This document shows positions 37,871 through 52,830 of a stretch of DNA of 64,000 nucleotides, one piece after another (the stretch's first letter is position 1; each line of letters starts with the position of its first letter). Source of the stretch: Promerops cafer (taxonomy: Eukaryota; Chordata; Aves; Passeriformes; Nectariniidae); NCBI GenBank assembly GCA_013398275.1, contig VZSE01006234.1:7609-71608 (forward strand), written 5' to 3'. The position numbers were made by a program, and so were the translations under genes. The notes below the pieces were generated by a model. That model was not told the DNA's origin, searched no databases, and worked only from the letters and a program-made list of their open reading frames with translations.

Positions 37871-37898
<28 letters not shown>
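37871..37898. repeat. (TC)14 microsatellite
   Basis: Fourteen uninterrupted TC units lie shortly after the CR1 fragment. The run reads as GA in the CACNG2 pre-mRNA. Confidence 0.96.
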
Positions 37899-37900
<2 letters not shown>

Positions 37901-40900
37901 CTCTGTCTTGATTTCAGTTGATAACAGATTTGTTTTTCAATTGTTTTTTTAAACTTTACTCCTGTTTTTTTCCACTCTGAACCCAAGCTGGCCTGCGTTT
38001 TTCTAGCACTCGGTACAAACGTTACAAAATATAGGACTGGTAAGTAATGTAAAACTGCAATTCCACGCATGATCAACACAAAGTGCTTATTTCTTTTGAA
38101 GAGCCTGGGAGATACCCACTTCCTCAAAACCATTAACAGTCTCTCCCATGTGTTTTCAAATAATTCTTGAAGGAACAGAATAGCTTCCCTTAATTTGTTT
38201 GTTGGTTGACTTTTTTTTGACAGCACAAGGGCAATTCAGCCTCTGACTTGTTTGGTAATCCATTTCTGCCAGCATGGCTTTAAGTATATGAGATGTGAAT
38301 TTCACTTATTTTCTAACTGGAGACATGTACTCAATGACTTTTATTCTATGCCATCAACTGAAAATGGAAAATATTTGGGTCTCTGGTTTCCAGTTATCCC
38401 ACAAAAGAAAGAATGTAACAAAAATATGCCCAAACCCCCAGATGCTTTTGCAGCTTTTCCCTCAGATAAAAATTTCCACTAACAATTTGGTAGTTGCTTT
38501 AACTCATTAGTAGTAGTGTCTCATCAGAGTGAATACTTTTTGGTTATAGAATCAACATTTGCTTTTTACGAACATGTTCACGTAAATGTTGCTATTTGAG
38601 GGAAAATCCATGCCAGTAAATATGTTTCTGGAACAGTCACAGAAGGCAGATAAATGGAGTGGGAACACAATTGAAGCTAATTTGTTTAAAGTAAACTGAA
38701 TGATCATACACAAATATTTTGTGTGATATTTACTAAAGACTATGTTCTTGCCCATCAGATGACAACTACGTAATTTTTGCTAAGTAAAACAGTGGCATGA
38801 GAGCCTAACCTGTTCCTTCAAATGGTCAGAGTTAACCAACACTGGGAGATGTACCATGCTGAATTTTTGTTTAAAGGGTAGTCTTAGAGGTTAGTCTTAA
38901 AATTCAGGTTGCACACACTTTTCACTCCAAATGCATGTATACACTCAGCCAAAGTTTGACTGCCTCCACAGAATCCTTCTTTGATGATGAAAATGTGACT
39001 GCAGAAGCAATATTTTAAGGTTAATGACAGGAAGAGGGTATGAATAGCTCTGTTCTTTTGGTGGAAATTTATCAGCTTTCTTAATTATTGGTCTGTCCAG
39101 CTATGTTTCTTTCCTTGGCTGCTACAGGAATGCTACTGTTGTAACACAGGATTATCTTACAGGTGCTGTTAAGGAGCACCACATCTCTATCCTGTTTATT
39201 GGACAGCAAGGGGCAAGTGTGGAGGAGTCCAGCAGTAAGGTGGTTTAAGCTGTGTGAGTTACATGCTGGCAGGACAGAGAGAAAGCCACATTACAGCCGC
39301 TCACACTGCTTTGGATTCACTCAGTTCAAGCTGCGAACGCAACCAAATATATACATTTTGCTGGCATTTTTATTAGTTGTAGACTTCCATCTTTTCCATC
39401 CAAGCCAGTGAAACAGTTTGTGTAGCTTGCTGGGTGAAAAGCCTTTGCTCCTGAGTGGGGAAGTCCTGGAATTAAACCCCAGATGTCTTATGCAGTGAAA
39501 TGGCTGCAGCACAAAGTAATGGCTGTGGATAAATAAGGTTGGTATTGGAAATTTATGTTGCAAACATCTGATGAACTGTTCAAAAGAGAAATGACAGAGA
39601 TGACAGTGTCGTCACATCTAGCTCTGGATCAATCATGCCACTGTACACCATTACATGCCTAACATATAGATTATAAGCCAGCTATGAACTGATGAGCAGC
39701 CCTGGGAATCACACATATTCCAAAAGGAGCAAACCACCAAGCGATCATCGTGGTGCATACTGGGGAATGTGAACAAGCAAATCTGGGTCTGTTTGCAGAG
39801 CCATATGAGCGGGTTCCTCTGCTACACAGCATCAGGTTTGGAGCACAGCATTTCTCTCTAACGTAGCCCTATTTCCTAGCTGGCCTGAGAAGCCAGCTCC
39901 AGGCAAGTGGGATTAACGACACGCTGATGTGCACGCGTGCAAGGAATTAATGGAGGTGACAGTAAAGAGGAGATGCCTGTGACCAATGCAGCCACTGCTA
40001 TGTCAGAGGGGGAAGCTTCTGATCATACAAGAGGCCCAAGCTGTTACCGGGGGTCTGCACAAAGCTGTTTGCAGCTTCATGTCTGCAGCATCACTGTGCA
40101 GTAGCCAGAGGTGCAGCCTCACCGGGAGCTCGGCGTCTGGAATGACTCCTCTGGCTGCAGGTTTGACTGCCCTGACCACTGCCCTGATCCAGTGGGCAGC
40201 CTAAAGCCTGTTTTGGGTGTTTGTCTAACATGTATCACAGTAGGAGGTACTGCTTTATGAAATACAGTTTCTAATTGCAAGCCAGGGTTTTCCAGACCAG
40301 TGGCATTGGCTGACAGACATTCACATGGTCCCAGATTGCCTTTTACAGTGTTTCTCATCCTCCCATTTATCCAATAAACAATTGAACTATTGAGCAGCTC
40401 TGGCTGACACATTTTTGCAGCTCTGAGACCTACAGCACAGGATCCTCAGTATAAGGGGAGTATGATCTCTTGTCACATTAAGGGGAAAAAAGGGGTAGTT
40501 TTTGTCTGAAAAAAGCTGAATTGGTTGGTGTTGCTGTTAAAACTTTGTCTACTTGGCACTGCATGATGAGAGACGTATAATCCTTGAGCTGTTGTGCAAT
40601 TTTCCAAGTAAGGAGCCAAATAAATGGGATTTCAGAGGAATATTTTTTCTTTGTTCTTCCTGACAGTACATTATACCTCAGCGGAGGAGTTCAAATCTGG
40701 TAGCATCCATGCTGACCAGAGACAAGTTCACTGCCCCTGCTCCAGGACTCTGAGGATGCGCTACGATACGGTGATTTATCCAGCCTAACCCTTTGCCAAG
40801 AGTAAGCAGTAAGTTCCTGTTTCATGCACAGAAGCCTGAAAGAGTTAGCTCACAAAGAGAAGTCCACCCATCCCCACGACAGAGGGAAGCCCCCTGTGCA

Positions 40901-42071
40901 TTTGACTTCAGGGACTAGAAACAGCGTGCGTGGGATTTCACCAGCTGGTGCAGAGAGGCATCAGACATGTTCCCACGGGTTCAGAGCCTTCAATTTGCAC
41001 ACAGTGAGCTCCCAAGGAGCTTGATTCTGCAGAGCACATTTTCTTACATCTCTTACTCTCTGGCTACTCTCTCGTTACTGTGATAAGGTAGATGAAACAC
41101 TGCTATCTCTTTTCTTGCGTGCACAACCTAGGAAACACCACACAAGGTGCTTCCTGTGGCTTTCTTACAAGCATGTGGCCCAAGCAGGGCTTACAGCATG
41201 TATTGATTTGAGATCCAAGATGGGCTATTTTCAGTTCTTGATTGGTACCCACTGAGGACTGCCAGAGTGAGGAGATGGGAGAAGTCTCAAAGGTGTGATG
41301 CACAAACCACTAAGACGAAGTATAAATTTTTAAAAACCCATATGTCTGTGGAATTCTGGGCACAGCTGTTCTTCGGTGATATACCACATTCACTCGGAGT
41401 TCTGCTGGGATGTAATATCCACGAAACCTGGCCGTAGCTGAGTAAAGCCCTGAGCAAACTGGCCTGGCCTCACAGCTGACCTGGCTTTGAGCAGTAGCTT
41501 GGACTAGAGAATTTGTGAGGTTCCTTCCCACCTGAATGCTCCTGTGACTCAAACGCAAATACCACACACAAATGTCTGACCAACATTTTCTTTACTGACA
41601 CCCCTTGCACTGTGTCTAGAGGGTGTATATAAACAAACAAAACTGGAGGTGAAAGTCAGTGCTATGCCATTGCAAAGCCTGGAAATAGAGTGATTCAATA
41701 GATACCCAACATGGCAATGACCAGACTATAAATACCTATGGAGCAACTCTAAAATTTCATTCTACCACAGGATCCAGCTGCTGAAATTTGTGTTATAGCT
41801 AGAACTTACAAGGATAAAAGGAATTGGATTGAAAAAAATATACATGGAAAAACAGACTTTCTCAACTTGGCAACATGTTGACAGATTTCTGTCAGTGCAA
41901 CATATATTAAAGTAAAAGAAGCTTCTATGCTAGTCCGAACATAGGAAATAGATGAGTGCTCCAGCAGATCCACCCCACTGGCTGATCATGATGTTCTTCA
42001 GAACTGGTTAAGTCTCTGAGAACTTTTTGGGATGGAAGCCCAGTCTTCACCTAAGATTTATGATGCAGCAC

Positions 42072-42094
42072 TATTATTATTATTATTATTATTT
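42072..42094. repeat. (ATT)n microsatellite
   Basis: About seven TAT/ATT units occur without interruption in intron 1. Confidence 0.93.
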
Positions 42095-45000
42095 CCAACT
42101 TACCAGTGAAACTGAATCAAAGAAAAACAACTGAAACTGAATTCTAACTCAGGCCAGGGATGTTTTATTCAGCTTGGGTTGACCATGGATCTCACCACAT
42201 CAGAAGAGCAGGAAAATTGGAATCCCAGAATCCCAGTGAAGCAATCTCAACAGTCAAAAACCAATGCACTTCCCTGCATGTTGCTGCATTCTGATGGGAA
42301 GTAAAAAAAAATGGCTTGCAGTTTACATGAAAGTGCAGCAAGAATCCAAAATCTATCGACTTCTAAAACTACCAGTTCTTCACCTATCCAGCCTGGGGCA
42401 TAAACTTCCCTCAGAGGCATATTTCTGTGCATACACTTACTGTAGAAGACAGAATTGGGATTATCAGTTTTGTCCCTTCTCCAGTGGGGCTTGTACAAGT
42501 TCATTCCATTACTGCACTGATGAGACTGGTGCAGACAATGAGGTCATGACTGCAGTTACCTTGGACCTTCAAGGGTCTCTGGGGAATCATAGCCCTCTTC
42601 TCTAGGAATGCATCTGCACGCTTTCAACCTGCATTTATCTTACAAAGCAGTGTGTCTCAATTTGAAGTTCTGCACAACAGGATTCCTCATAATGGACTTG
42701 ACAAATCTGGGGCAGTGCACAGAAAATCTCCCTTCAAGGGAACAGGTTCAGGTGCACCAACACTGATTTTCACTCTTCAGCAGATGGAAGGCTATTTAGA
42801 GGTGGAACACTGAAGATGGCATTATTTGCCAAGAGTTGCATTCCAGAGTTTAAAGGAAAGGATCTGTCAAACAGAGAGGTTATGCTGGTAAGAAACTCCC
42901 AGACCACCCCAACTCCATTGCATCAGGAGGAATGAATGATCAGTGACCTTGAGAAGATACTTCTCTAATGGGGTAGAGGCCACAGGGAAGACTTTTTGTA
43001 CCTGTGGAATGTGTCCAAGGAGAGATATGAGGTGTGTCTGTGGAAAGAGTGTAAGACAAAACAAGAAAGTCTACAGCCATCCAAACATCTGGAAAGAGGT
43101 AGCACTGGCTGACCTGACAGACTTGTTTGTATGTGCATGGTGAAGCCTGAAGATGAGCTGCCAGGGATGGATGAGCACATTCTCTCCCTGAGGATTTCTG
43201 GATGGGATTCTCAGACTGGGATCTATCTCCCTGTGAACTCACTGAAGCATACACCAGTTCCAGACTGTGTTGCCATGCTCATCAGCTTGTGGGACAGGAA
43301 TAGTGTAACGACAGTTCTTGCCATGCTGGACTTAAGAGGTTACTCTGAGAAATGGGGGCATGTCAAGGTCTTCACTCCTCTTCTGCAATGAGGGAAATGT
43401 CCCAGGCAGGAATAGAGTCCCGGGGACAGGAGTGTATGACATACAAAATAAAGCTAAGATGCTAAGATGACCATACTTCAACTTCTGATGAATGGCAAAA
43501 GGAGAAGGTGATCGACAGGCCCTTCCTTTTTGTGTCCTATTCTTCTGTTGTACTCTCTAAGGCTGCTGAGGTATCGCTAACTCACTGTGTTAGAATCTGC
43601 TCGTTAACTCTCCATGGAGTTAACAAGAGGAGTGAGAGCGCATTTGGGAGAAGGTAGAATGAGAGAGAGTATGGAAAAGATCTTGGAAGGAAAGCCAAGG
43701 ACAAGCAGATACAGTCATGGTGCTTTGGCTGGGATGTATATTGAATAATACTTCCGAGTTGCCCATAAAGTCAAGATCCTGGCAGAGGGTGGATCTGGAT
43801 GCTACCTCAGCATTTGTATGCTATGAAGAGAATGGGGACATGGGGACTCAGTCCATTTTCCTCATTGAAATGCTCACGTCAAGTGAATTAACTTGGTTTC
43901 CAACTCATCCAACCTTAATCACCCTCCTTTGAAGTTCTCCTTCCTCATTCATGCTGTAATTGTGCCCTATATAAAAAGTCCAATGTGTCTCAGGGGCAGC
44001 TGGAGTACAAACCACAGAAGGGACATGGAGGCCTTTTATCCAAGACAGACCTACACTGAAAATTAATCCTGGTTTTGGACACAGTAATAGCTCTCAGATT
44101 AGAGAGACAGAAGAAGGTAGCATGGCTGGACTGCTAACTATGCCTCTGCTTGCTGCCCTTGAAATGGACTGATTCAGGGGACTTTGTTCACCCAGACTAA
44201 AATACTTGTTGAGTTGGAGGAAGGTAGAAAACTTTGTTCTGATGTTACATAAGCACATCATGTAACTTAAACTGAGGGATCAGTTCAACTCTGTAACTCT
44301 GAGCAAGCATAACTGTAGTGAAATAAAATTGTTACAAGAAGGAGTGAGAAGGGGTTTAGAGACTGACTTTTCTGTCATATCTCTTGGGAAGAAAATCTCA
44401 ATGAAAGCCACCAGTATTAATGAAAGCCAATTGGAACTTGATAGGAATTATTCCGCTATTTTGTCAGCATTGGTTGGAACACAGGGATTTAGGAAGATTT
44501 CCTTTGTAGAAGCAAATGTAGGAACACTGTGCTGTCTCCTCTGAGCTGTGAGATGCACAAGCCTTTGGGAATTTGTATTTCTCTCAGGATCTGGTTTGTG
44601 TGAAGTTTTTCAGATTTTCATGGAAGACCAACAAACCCACATTACTGGCATCTGTTAACTGAATGAGAACACACAAGCCCAGACCCAAATCCTACCTACA
44701 TGCCATGAAGGAACTAGAAGGATGGAAGGGAAATTCAGGTTGCCTGGAATCACTGCACCTCTTCTAAAAATTGTCCCCATAAACAAATACCTTATCACAG
44801 TGGGATTAACTTCCAAATCCCAAAGAATGGGCTTTGAGAAAGTCCTTCTCAGGTTATTAAACAGGTCCTGTCAAAGAAATGTCAAATGAGAAAGTGGCTT
44901 TTGTTTTCAACAGTCATGATGGGTCTAGGGACTGGAGTGGTAAGGGGGCACAGTAAATGGGGGCCAGCACAATATGTAGGGGTCCCAGAGAATGGAGCGT

Positions 45001-48000
45001 CCTACATTTCCTAACTGCATTTGCTGGTATTGCACTTGGCTCTGACCAGAGCATTTCATTGCTTTTTACTGGAAGCACACAAACACTCTCTCCCATTTGA
45101 AAGGAAGGAGAGGAAAGAGCTCAGCTGCAGCGAAGAATAGAGAAATCAGAGAGTGAGGGAGGGAGCTGCGAAGAAAAGAGCAGGTATAGTGCATGTCCGA
45201 TGAGGTCCATCTGTTCCTCATTAACCAGATGTCTCCCACCCACCTCCTGAAGTGCCATTGACTGCGTATTGTCAGGACAAGAAGGGGATAACAATGCCAC
45301 CATGGTGCAGACATTCATACACCAACAGGAGTCCTGCCATGCAGCCATCCCTCCCTCCACTACCCTTCCAGATTGGATGCCAAGTCCCTCTTTTTCATAA
45401 TCAGCTTTTAAACAGTTACATCCTCATAAAGCTTTTGCATTATAATTGCCATGTGTTTCATCCTTCTCTGAAAATGGCAAGTTATTTCAGCCCACTTTAG
45501 CAGAATCAGACCTTACTTCCTGTAAGTGTGTCACGACTTCCTGCAGCATTTAAAAGAGAGAGAAGTGAATCCCCGCTTTACAAAGTAGTTTCTGTTTGCC
45601 AAACTTCATCATTTTAAGAGTCAGAGAGACCTTGGATTCACACCTGTGTCCAAAGTACAGCAGTAGATTTACGGACAATTCAACCTACTAAAGATTATTT
45701 AGAAATGCAGGAAGAAGCATAAATTACTTTCTCTATGTTGTTAGCCAAGGATCATTTATAATAAGAGCCCATCAAATCATCCTTACTCCAAGGGTGATCT
45801 GTGCAGTGGTCCATGTGTGGGCATGCCAGCCCACACAGGAAAACTCTGTCCTATTCTCTAGGCTGTATTCACAGCCTGTTCATGCCAAGTCTTCCTTTAC
45901 CTCCATATCCCTGATGAAAGCAAAGCACTCTGTCCTCAACCCTCTAAATCATTCCACAGCACAGCTCGTAAATTGGAGTGTGCAAATGGAGCATCTGCTG
46001 AGCTGCAGCCACAGATAAAGTGATGCTTCCACCTATTTTCCTTCGTAAAAGCATGCAGGCTACGCTGTGCACTGGGCCCCTGACTCACGTAACAGCTAGA
46101 AAATAGCCTGTGTCTTAATCTTGTCATTTTGCTCTGAGTTCCTGCACACTGAACTTGAATGGCTGGAGGAAATCTGGGTGGGCATGTGTCCTCCAAAAGC
46201 AGCAGCTCTGAGCACTTGCCAGATGAGCAGCTGAAGGCCTCAAGAGCTTGTTGAGATAAATATCTGTACCTCTTTCAGAGTCATTGTACTTAGTGAGCCT
46301 GCAACGCTGCTAGAATAGCACTAGGTTTAAATGCCTGTTGAACAGCTGGTGCTGAGCCTCATGTTGATGTGAGACCTCTGCACGAGCTGCGCACTCTCCT
46401 TGATGTCACAGTGTTATTACATTGCTGTAACTACGAGAGTAACTCCAGTGTGGATTCCTGCTCACTGTGAGGCAGAAGAGTCCTTCATACATCGACAGCA
46501 GTTGGTCCTTGAGCCCTGGTGGGTGATGACTGAGACTGCACGCAGGGGCAGCGGGATTGCTGAGCCCTGTGCGTGTTGCAAAAAGCTGAGCAAAGCCAGG
46601 TAAGGATCGAAAGGAATAAAGAAAGACTTGGTTGAGCAACAAAACAGGAAACTTCATCAAGAGACAAGAGAGAATGGATGGCAGAGAGAGGAATGAATGG
46701 TTTTTTAAAGAGAAAAGCCTCATTTGGTGAGGGGAATAACCATGAGCAGAAAAGACAAATTATGGCATTGAAGGTAGGAGATCTCCCATTGAGTTAAAAT
46801 GAGAGGGAGCTGCTGGGAGGGGGACATTGTGTTTATTGTTGTTTCATGATCCGTTTTTCCTGAGAGGTGATGGGTTCAGACATTTTATGCAAATTTCGTC
46901 TTTATCACAGATGTGTTACATCTGGCAGTGACTATAAGTGGAAGGGTAAGCTCATGCCTCATTATAGGTTTCTGTGAAAGACTGTACTTAAGCTACCTGG
47001 GGAAGTTGTGTGAGCCTGCAGGGAGAGGCAACTGCATTAGGAGGTCAAGTTCTCAAGAAGGAATGGTCGATAGAGCTCTGTGCCCCTCAAACATCCCTGG
47101 AGATGCCCAGTCAGGTGTAGTTCTTTTGTCTCTCTTTACGCTCCAGAGGCTAAAACCACGTTGGAAACTCAGCAGCTGGATTCTGCAGCAGCAATCTGAT
47201 TAGTGTCCAACAAATGGCTCCTAGCCAGGTTTGTGACAACCTGATCAATCAAATTCAGAAAATCCCTTTTTAGCTTCACAGCTGACATTGGGAAAGATCT
47301 GGGAACCTGTTTGGGAATTGAAGGCACCTGTGGAACATGAATGAGAAAGAAAAAAACCCCACAGACAGGCAGGTGGAGAAAGAAATGAATGGAGGATGGC
47401 GTGATGATTCCATGTGCTGGTATTTGGAAGAAAGCAAGCCACCTTAGATGCCAAATTGTGCCCTTGCCTGCATCACATGGCAAACATGAGACTGCACTGT
47501 GATGGCAACTTAATGTGGATGCATTTCCATGTCTTGCTTTTGCAAGAGGAAAACACACCTGAAAGTTTCTTCAGGTGAGTTACAACTGACATGGAAAGCC
47601 TGGGGAGAAAGCTGGGATCCGGGAAGACATGGGAAAACATACCCAGAGTGCCTGTTGTTGCTATTAAACACCATCTGTCATGGACCTACGCAGGAATTCA
47701 GTATTGGATTCTTCTTACATCACAAAGGCTAAATGAAATAACCTGCGTCTTAGCCTCACACGCATCATTGCTGAATGTAAGAATTAGTAGTTCATGCTCA
47801 CTTGTAGTAGCCATGGATTTGACCCAATATGTCAACTTCATGCCTTATTTTCCTGACACTGCCCAAGACTTAAACAGTATGGATTTTATTTTTCTTTTTC
47901 TCCCTTGCTGTTTTCTTCTCACTCAAAGCATTGTAGAATTGGTTTGGTTTTTTTTAATAAAACCCTTTTTAGGTGCCAAGTAAGCCTGCAACTGCAGCAA

Positions 48001-48454
48001 GAACAATACCCCAGTGTTCTCTCTCTCCGCTTTGATTCTAACAACCTCTTAGTATCAATCAGGCATTGCTTTGCAGAGAAAAAAAAGATAATAATGAATG
48101 GCTTAAAATATCTCTGCTGAGGAAAACATGAGCTTGATTTCCGTTTCAGAGGGAATAACTTTTTCCTGGCTCACTCACTGACTCTAATAGAAGACCAGCA
48201 AGTTCTGATGTGGCTCCAGCAGAAACTTCCTATGTTCAAAGGATCTGGGAGCTTGCAAGAAGTACCGTAGCATGAATCGGCTCTAATATGTTACTGATTG
48301 CTATCCATGACATTTCCCTGGAGCTTTTGAGAACATCTGTGTACCTCACACTTGGAAAACAAGTATGACAATATCCTGTGGTGTGATAGGCAGCGGGGCC
48401 AGGAAAATAGCACTTTGGAAGGAAGACGGAGTGATCTGATATGGACTTATGGCT

Positions 48455-48560
48455 TGGTGAAAAGTGAGTTCGGCTCTGCTGCAGTCTTTGTATACTTGGC
48501 TAACCACTTAACCTTCCCATGTCTGAAATTTTCCACAAATAGAATGGGCATGGGAGCATT
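48455..48560 (+). repeat. possible MIR-like SINE relic
   Basis: 'ttggctaaccacttaaccttcccatgtctg' and 'cacaaatagaatgggcatgggagca' follow the MIR core (…gcaagtcacttaacctctctgtgcctcag…tgtaaaatggggataat…) with heavy divergence. Confidence 0.38.
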
Positions 48561-51500
48561 TTCTTGTACTCCAGGAGCACTGGGTGATGGAAGGTATCAA
48601 GGGGTGAAAAACCATGCACTACCAGAATAGCTTCTATTGCTTTGAGCAGAGGACAGCAACTGCATGCATAGAAAGCAGAAGTTGAAACCTCACCCAGCAG
48701 CATTGGTTTTGCTGCTGAAAACTGGGACCTTGCCTTCAGTAATTGATCTGTTAGCCTATGTTTACCTGACCAGTCATGGCACTAGTGGGTTTGGAACGTC
48801 ATCTTGATAGGCATCAGTAAAACTTTCATACCATGATCTGCCACTCTCTGTTCTAGAGGGGCCATGCATGTCATGGAAAATAAATTTATTTTGAGGGGTT
48901 TAAAAATGTTATCAAGACTATTGTTACGTTCCTTTTCTGCAAAAGTAAGCATCAGTTACTACTCAACTAACCACGCAGACCTCACAGGAGGCCATAATTG
49001 TCCTTAAAAAAATCCTAAAATAGTCTCTCTATGCATAAAAATGTCAACATTTTAAACTCATGCCATTCAAAGTGACTTCTGGAGGGAAGCTGTGGATTTC
49101 CAGCTTTCTCAGTTGTGTCTGAAGCAGGATGGTTGCTCTGGGGGGTAAAGGTGGCTTTGTGCTGCGTTTGTGTTTTTCTGATCACCAGACCAGAAGAGAT
49201 TGGCTTAGTCTCTGATACAAGCTGGAGTACCTCAAGGCTGTTGTAACATATACCTGACCAAATCCTAACTGAAAACAAGGGACCACTGTAGCAGGGGACT
49301 CTTGGAACATGATGTCTTGTACTGTTCGTCCTTTGGCCACATCCCCTCACTGAGGGAAAGCTTATGCATTTCTTGGCTATGTGGGAGTTCCTGGTAACAG
49401 GAATTTAAACCACCAGTGTGCAGCAATGTTAGCAAAGGGCAGGGTCTGACTCTGTGGAGTCAGGCAGCAATAGAATTAACTGAAATAGCATGATGTTTTC
49501 TGTCTGAAAAAAAGAAATCACAGCCTCAAGACTAGATCTTATTCGTTTTGGGCCTTGGGCAGGTGTTGTTTTGGAAGGCAAAATCATAAATGTCACAGTG
49601 TCTGCTTAAACTAATAAATGAGAAAAATGCACATTTTCCAGGGAAGAGATACTTCAGCCATGAGAAGTAGCCTTAACTCAGTGCAATAGAAGGCTACATA
49701 GCAAACCCTTCTCATCATTCCCCTGATGCACTCCAACAGGGCTCCCAGTGAGTTCAAGAGATGGTATCTGAAGAACCCAGCATGACCTCGGAAAAACCTG
49801 TGTGACACCACAGTACCTGACAGAACCAGTGCAAAATCCCCATGATAACCTAGCATGACCCACAAGACTGACCCTGTGACAACATTTGATTTATGGCAAA
49901 TGACATGGATTTAATCACTCACTGGAGAATGCTGAATGACGCAGCACAGCGTTGCTCACTGTGGCTCTACTGAACTGGCACGCTCTGATTGGCTTCGGGA
50001 ACACACCCATTGGGTGATTCATACAATTAAAGAGCTGCCAGTCCTCCCAACACTAATGAAATGCATCTCTATTTTACTGGTAGCACTTTCTAGCAACCCA
50101 TTTAGGCTTTTCTGCTGCTCTCATCACCCTAAGGTATGAGCACATCAAAATTGATGGACAGCTGGTTTGCAGCTGAGGTTAAAAGGAAAACCTGGTTCTA
50201 AATAGGATGGACTTGAATAATTGAAGAGTTTATAAGCAGAGTACAAATATTCAGTTAGATAATTAATTGCTATACTGACTTAGCACGGATTGGATGATGT
50301 ACCCCCACCTTGGGAGAGGGACACATTAACATTAATCTAGGAGTGCTAAGAACAGTGTGTTCTAAGTAAACCAGCGTTACAAAATTGTTGTAGTGTATAA
50401 AATATATCTCCAAATGTGGTTTGAGATTTCCTGCAGACTGTGAGAAAGACACTGTGGTTCTTCTCCACTGGAAGGAAAAGTAAAGATAGCTTCAAGGTGC
50501 ACAGCAAGCTGCCTTCTAAGATCACTGATGTATGAGCATACATCAGCCAGAGCAGGTGCATAGGACTCAGTCCTCAAATTCATTCCAGTTGATTCAGCCC
50601 ATTTAATAGCACAAAACAACAAATAATTTTGCTTACATTCCATCTGAAGACATTCTGTATATAGAGAAAATCTTGGATGACATTAATTAAGGGACATGTG
50701 GACTCTGCCTAAGACTCTTTTCTCTTCCTCTGTCATTCTGCACCGAGTATGACCCAGACATGCTGGAACATTTAGTCTATCTAGGACAGCCAGTAGGGTC
50801 TGTCATGAACTAAACTAGTTCAATAGTATTCTCTCAAACCTCACAATGGACCTAAATTTCCTATTAGAGCCTCAGTTTCCCTTACTTCCTTTGGTCTAAC
50901 ACCCATGAGGATCCAGCTCACTTCCCTGCGTGAAAATGAAATCTTCCCGTGCCATATGGTCTATGCTGATTCCCCACTCCTTTTTTGCTGCTGTACAATT
51001 AAAAACCAGATTCTTCCTCATTCACTCTTCCCATCCTCCTAATCTAATGCCCTGGTGTTATCCTGATAACAGCATGTAGAGATGTGAACTGATCTGCCTC
51101 CCATCTTGTCATCTTCTCTCACATATCCGACCCAGTTCCCAGGGTCTGATTTTGTACAACTATGAACATTTAGTCTTGAAAATTGATCACTGGCCCAGAG
51201 GCTAGATGTTTGTTACCCGGAAAAAAAAGATGATGTTACAGTTATTCTTATTTTAGGTCCCGAAAAGGGCAGGAAGTCCTACTACATTAGCAGTGAAAAG
51301 ATCAAGAGTGGCTCATGAGGGTCTTGGCAGGTTCAAAAAGTCACAACATTTGAAAGCATAGTCCACATTTGATCACCTATCAACAATTTATCAATAGCTC
51401 AGTGATTAAAAACAAAGCTCTTTCACTTCATTAAACACATTCAGTGCCGTTTGCTCTACATTCCAAATGGCTGAACTGATGTTCCAGTGCAGCCTATTTT

Positions 51501-52749
51501 TAGTCTTTCTGATTAGTTCATTATTTAGGAAAAGCTACTGACTGTTTATCTGTTGCAGAGATCTAATTCTTCATGTGGATCCCAAGGAAGAGAAGAGCTT
51601 CATATAGGTCTTAAGAATTTATTTGAATGTGGGTTTGACCACTGTCCCTGCTGTGGTGCAGCTCAGTGAAGAGATGAGGATGGAGCTTTCCTCTCCTTGA
51701 GTCTTTTCCTTCATTTTTGTTATGAGTAGAAACCCTGTAATAGATTATACTTATTTTTTTTCCCAAGAAAACGAAGATATAGATTGACAAAACTAGCAGT
51801 CTCAGTGAGAATTAAACAAGATACTCAAAATAAGTGATCTCTTGGGTGTCTGAGTAAATCACCACCTCCAGATCAGATTTTATTTATTTTGAGAACAAAC
51901 TATTTCTTTGCTGGTAAATCCTGCAGTTTTGTCATGAATCCAATGAATTTTTCACTGGTAAGTGACAACCCTAGAGACAGAAGTGGCTGTGTATCCCCAG
52001 GGCAGATACCACATGGGCAAAAGCATTCCAGCATTGCCTTTTCAGCAAGCTTCAGCCCTCATGTGAAAGGACAGGATCTGCAGGAGAGATCACATGGAGA
52101 TTAGTCTCTTGCTCCTTCAGCCCTGCCTGCTAAAACTGCAAAGGAGAAATCCAGCTGTGATGGCATCTTCTGGCTCATGATTTCTCAAGCACTTGTACAC
52201 ACGTCTGGGCCAAGTTCCATTTGAGAACCCCGAATAATACAATGCCCCTCCCATAGGAACAGAATGAGATAGGATCATTTCAGACCACCTGTGGTCACCA
52301 AGTATGGGGGAAAACCCCTCCAGTCACTTAGGCATGCCTCTTTGGGGATACGGGAATTAGGTTTGGACTGAGAACTGACAGAGGCTCTTACTACAAGTCC
52401 CCATGGCACAATGGAATGTGACCTTGTGTGGGTTTTGGAATCTGCACACCTGAGTAAGCACTGCATCCTGACGGCTCTCAGATGCACAGCTAATTTGCCT
52501 GTGCAGGGCACCATGCTTGGGTAGCCATTAGAACTTGAAATACCTAAGCTAGCTTGCTTAGAGTTATTTGGGAATTTCCTCCTGGCACTGCCGGGTGCTG
52601 GGCAGGTGGGCCCTGTTCTGCATTCTGCTCTGCCTGGAGAAGGAGATGAAGTTGGTTCTAGGTGTAATACCGTCTTAGTGATGTCAAAACCAACAACACC
52701 GAAACAAGTTCTACACATTTGCTGTCTTCTGCTTTGCTGCCTTTCATAT

Positions 52750-52830
52750 GTCATTTGTCATCTTAGAGTGTCACTTCTTTGATGTAGGGACAACAGTTTT
52801 GTGCCCAGTGTCTAGCATAAAGGTGTTTCC
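52750..52830 (+). repeat. ancient amniote repeat fragment (L3/MIR class)
   Basis: 'gatgtagggacaacagttttgtgcccagtgtctagcataa' follows the consensus element with 'gagggcagggactgtc…gtacagtgcctagcacaatgg'. It appears to be the opposite orientation of the family seen at 31062-31180. Confidence 0.4.

Noticed and set aside
43975..44330. 'tatataaa'-type box at about 43971 and AATAAA at about 44323 as a second LTR
   Set aside because: Spacing is too long for an R region, and no U3- or U5-like context or terminal TG/CA was found.
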